Positions 62,684 through 64,000 of a stretch of 64,000 bases of DNA are shown here, one piece after another. Position numbers and translations under genes: made by a program. Below the pieces are notes generated by a model. The model worked only from the letters and a program-made list of their open reading frames with translations, was not told the origin of the DNA and made no database searches. Source of the stretch: an uncultured Latescibacterota bacterium (GTDB lineage: Bacteria; Latescibacterota; UBA2968); contig OY282377.1 of assembly GCA_958295785.1 (NCBI GenBank), positions 4,094,896 to 4,158,895 on the forward strand. Reading direction: 5' to 3'. Numbering within the stretch: position 1 is the stretch's first letter; each line of letters starts with the position of its first letter.

Positions 62684-63634
62684 TTATTTTCCAACGTGCT
62701 TTGCCGCGAGTCCCGTCTGCCACGCGCCATCTTTCAGCCCCGCGTAGAGCATAAAATAGCGGTTGTCGATCTCGAATACTTGGGGCGTGAGCAACCCGTC
62801 GCAGTCCCACGCATTGGGATCGGGCGAAGGCGTGAAGATGGGATTGTGCGGGTTGGGTTCAAAGGTGCGGAAATCGCGTGTTCGCACATGTCCGATCCGC
62901 CAGACCTCGCCATCGCTCCCACCGTAAAAAATGTGGAAATACTGCGGGCCGATGAAAATTTCCGCCTCGCGGACGCCCCAACTGTCCCACGCTTGCCCGC
63001 TGCCTGTGAAGACGGGATTGGCGGGGTCTTTGATGACGGTTGCGGGATCGCCTGTCCGTGCGGTTGCGCGGCATATCGTCGGTGGCTCTGCCGATTCGCC
63101 CGTATAAATGATGTGTATGGTATCGCCTGCGATAGCAACAGAGGGATGAGACGAGCCTTGCCGCTCGTATGCGTTGGCGGCGGCGATCACGGGCGCGTGG
63201 CAAACCCGCGTCCACATGCCAAAATCTCCGTCCCCCACCAAAAGGCCCGTCTGTTTCGGCAACTTTTGGCGGCGTCCCAAATAATAGACGTAAAACCTGC
63301 GGTCCGCGGGGTTCCAAAATGGAAAGGGATATTCAACCGTGTAATCGTCAAACCCTTCGCTCGAAGGCAAGAGGATCGGGTTGCGCGGGTCGTGCGCGAT
63401 CTGTGCGGGATCGCCCACCGGCGCCGTGCTGTGCATTAAGGTCCAATAGTTGTCTTTTCTTCGCCTGCCCCACAGATAGTGAACCGTATCGTCCATGACA
63501 AACGCATGCGCTGCGGCGGCCCATTCGGGCGGCTCACAAGCAATGATCGGGTTGATGCGCTCGAGCCGCTCGAAGCCCGCAAACGCCTCAAAGGGAATGG
63601 GGACGTTTTTTTTCAATTTGATTGACGCGCTCAT
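62684..63634 (-). CDS. Five-bladed beta-propeller glycosidase-like protein (GH43/GH32/GH130-like)
   Basis: 316 residues. Repeating Asp/Asn-Pro blades such as RINPIIACEPPEWAAAAHAFV, NPILLPSSEGFDDYTVEYPFPFWNPADRRFYVYYLG, ANPVFTGSGQAWDSWGVREAEIFI and HNPIFTPSPDPNAWDCDGLLTPQVF match the five-bladed propeller of glycan-acting hydrolases/phosphorylases. Acidic residues in the centre (WDSWGVREAEIF, WDCDGLLTP) could be catalytic. No signal peptide is seen. It is next to a sulfatase, which fits joint glycan degradation. The specific activity is not determined. Confidence 0.75.
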   Translation of the reverse strand: MSASIKLKKNVPIPFEAFAGFERLERINPIIACEPPEWAAAAHAFVMDDTVHYLWGRRRKDNYWTLMHSTAPVGDPAQIAHDPRNPILLPSSEGFDDYTVEYPFPFWNPADRRFYVYYLGRRQKLPKQTGLLVGDGDFGMWTRVCHAPVIAAANAYERQGSSHPSVAIAGDTIHIIYTGESAEPPTICRATARTGDPATVIKDPANPVFTGSGQAWDSWGVREAEIFIGPQYFHIFYGGSDGEVWRIGHVRTRDFRTFEPNPHNPIFTPSPDPNAWDCDGLLTPQVFEIDNRYFMLYAGLKDGAWQTGLAAKHVGK

Positions 63635-63676
63635 TTTGCCAGTCCTCCAATTTAATATAAGATATGCGTTTCGCCC

Positions 63677-64000
63677 TTACACGTCCAAACACCACTCGTA
63701 GGGGCTAGGGCCTGTATGGCAAATCATCTCGGCGATTTGCCGGCGCATGGTCGCAATGTGCGGTTGGTGTTCGGGAAGTTGCGCGAGGTTTTGCATTTCG
63801 CCCGGGTCGGTTTGCAGATCGTACAACTCGTCGATGTCAAAGCGATTGCGGATATACTTCCAGCGTCCGTCTCGGTTCATCACATGCGCGGCAAATTGCG
63901 CCCTTTCTTCCGAGCCGCAATAAATGGCTTTTTGACTGGCGATCTCGGCGAAGATGGGCTGCGGTTCGGGTTGTCGCCCGTTCAGGATGGCGTCTGCAAC
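63677..64000 (-). CDS. Sulfatase C-terminus, cut by window edge
   Basis: The frame is open from the right edge of the window: VADAILNGRQPEPQPIFAEIASQ then MNRDGRWKYIRNRFDIDELYDLQTDPGEMQNLA and PYEWCLDV. The RWKYI...ELYDLQTDPGE pattern is the closing strand pair of type I sulfatases. The 5' part, including the active-site cysteine, lies outside the window, so activity cannot be judged. Confidence 0.85.
   Translation of the reverse strand, partial: VADAILNGRQPEPQPIFAEIASQKAIYCGSEERAQFAAHVMNRDGRWKYIRNRFDIDELYDLQTDPGEMQNLAQLPEHQPHIATMRRQIAEMICHTGPSPYEWCLDV

Overview
The window looks like a chromosomal contig from an uncultivated Gram-negative bacterium with moderately high GC. The gene content fits a Latescibacterota/Poribacteria-like or related PVC/FCB lineage: a DUF1501-DUF1800 pair with a dockerin-like tail, several Cys-type sulfatases, phytanoyl-CoA dioxygenase (PhyH) family enzymes, a DUF3604 protein, a tandem-fused UvrA, a SurA-type periplasmic chaperone, FtsEX-like proteins, and a dispersed intergenic palindromic repeat. 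The taxonomic placement is inference from gene content only.

Layout. 1-8471 is a type I-E CRISPR-Cas locus on the minus strand: the array (cut by the left window edge), an AT-rich leader, then cas2, cas1, cas5e, cas7e, cas6e, cse2, cse1 and cas3, read right to left as one tightly overlapping operon. It lies only 27 nt downstream of a double-length uvrA (8499-14159), so UvrA and Cas may share a transcript. 14351-24338 (minus) carries an RNB-domain protein with a degraded active site, DUF1501/DUF1800 export-type proteins, a small lipoprotein, a short Rel-like protein and a DinG-like helicase. 24339-26081 has almost no conventional genes. It holds a sigma-70-region-4-like HTH protein behind a near-consensus promoter, two micro-ORFs with very strong ribosome binding sites, two intrinsic terminators, and hairpins that resemble the ends of an IS200/IS605 element. 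26082-34886 is metabolic: a ParE/RelE-type toxin pair, DUF3604, a 6PGDH-like dehydrogenase, a sulfotransferase, an MDR dehydrogenase, a PhyH enzyme, a PLP D-cysteine desulfhydrase-like enzyme and an NAD epimerase. 34887-35329 contains a terminator and a 115-bp tandem duplication. 35330-41253 (minus) is a surface-glycan cluster: a multi-membrane-span protein with a C12 tract in its coding strand, two GT2 enzymes and a FAD amine-oxidase-like protein. 41646-47326 (plus) is a sulfatase, sulfatase, ASST-like, sulfatase group. 47486-56983 (plus) runs from surA through an S4 protein, a methyltransferase, a catalytically degraded ftsE, ftsX, an envC-like coiled coil and nrnA to argF and two nucleotide-sugar genes. 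57155-57521 is tmRNA with its own promoter. 57619-61648 (minus) is a five-gene operon, queC, hemL-like, deacetylase, PhyH, hemJ. The right end has a DUF433/DUF5615 toxin-antitoxin-like pair whose toxin is frameshifted, a beta-propeller glycosidase-like gene and a sulfatase cut by the window edge.

Functional reading. The locus combines phage defence and DNA repair, turnover of sulfated glycans and other organic substrates (sulfatases, sulfotransferase, PhyH, glycosidase-like), and envelope biogenesis (FtsX/EnvC-like, SurA, glycosyltransferases, nucleotide-sugar enzymes). The main anomalies are the degraded FtsE ATPase motifs, the RNB protein lacking acidic residues, the homopolymeric tract in the glycan gene, the HTH/micro-ORF region, a 448-bp inverted-repeat-bounded insert between ftsE and ftsX, and the direct juxtaposition of a double UvrA with the cas operon. 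Very long antisense ORFs occur opposite many genes because of the codon bias; these were left out.
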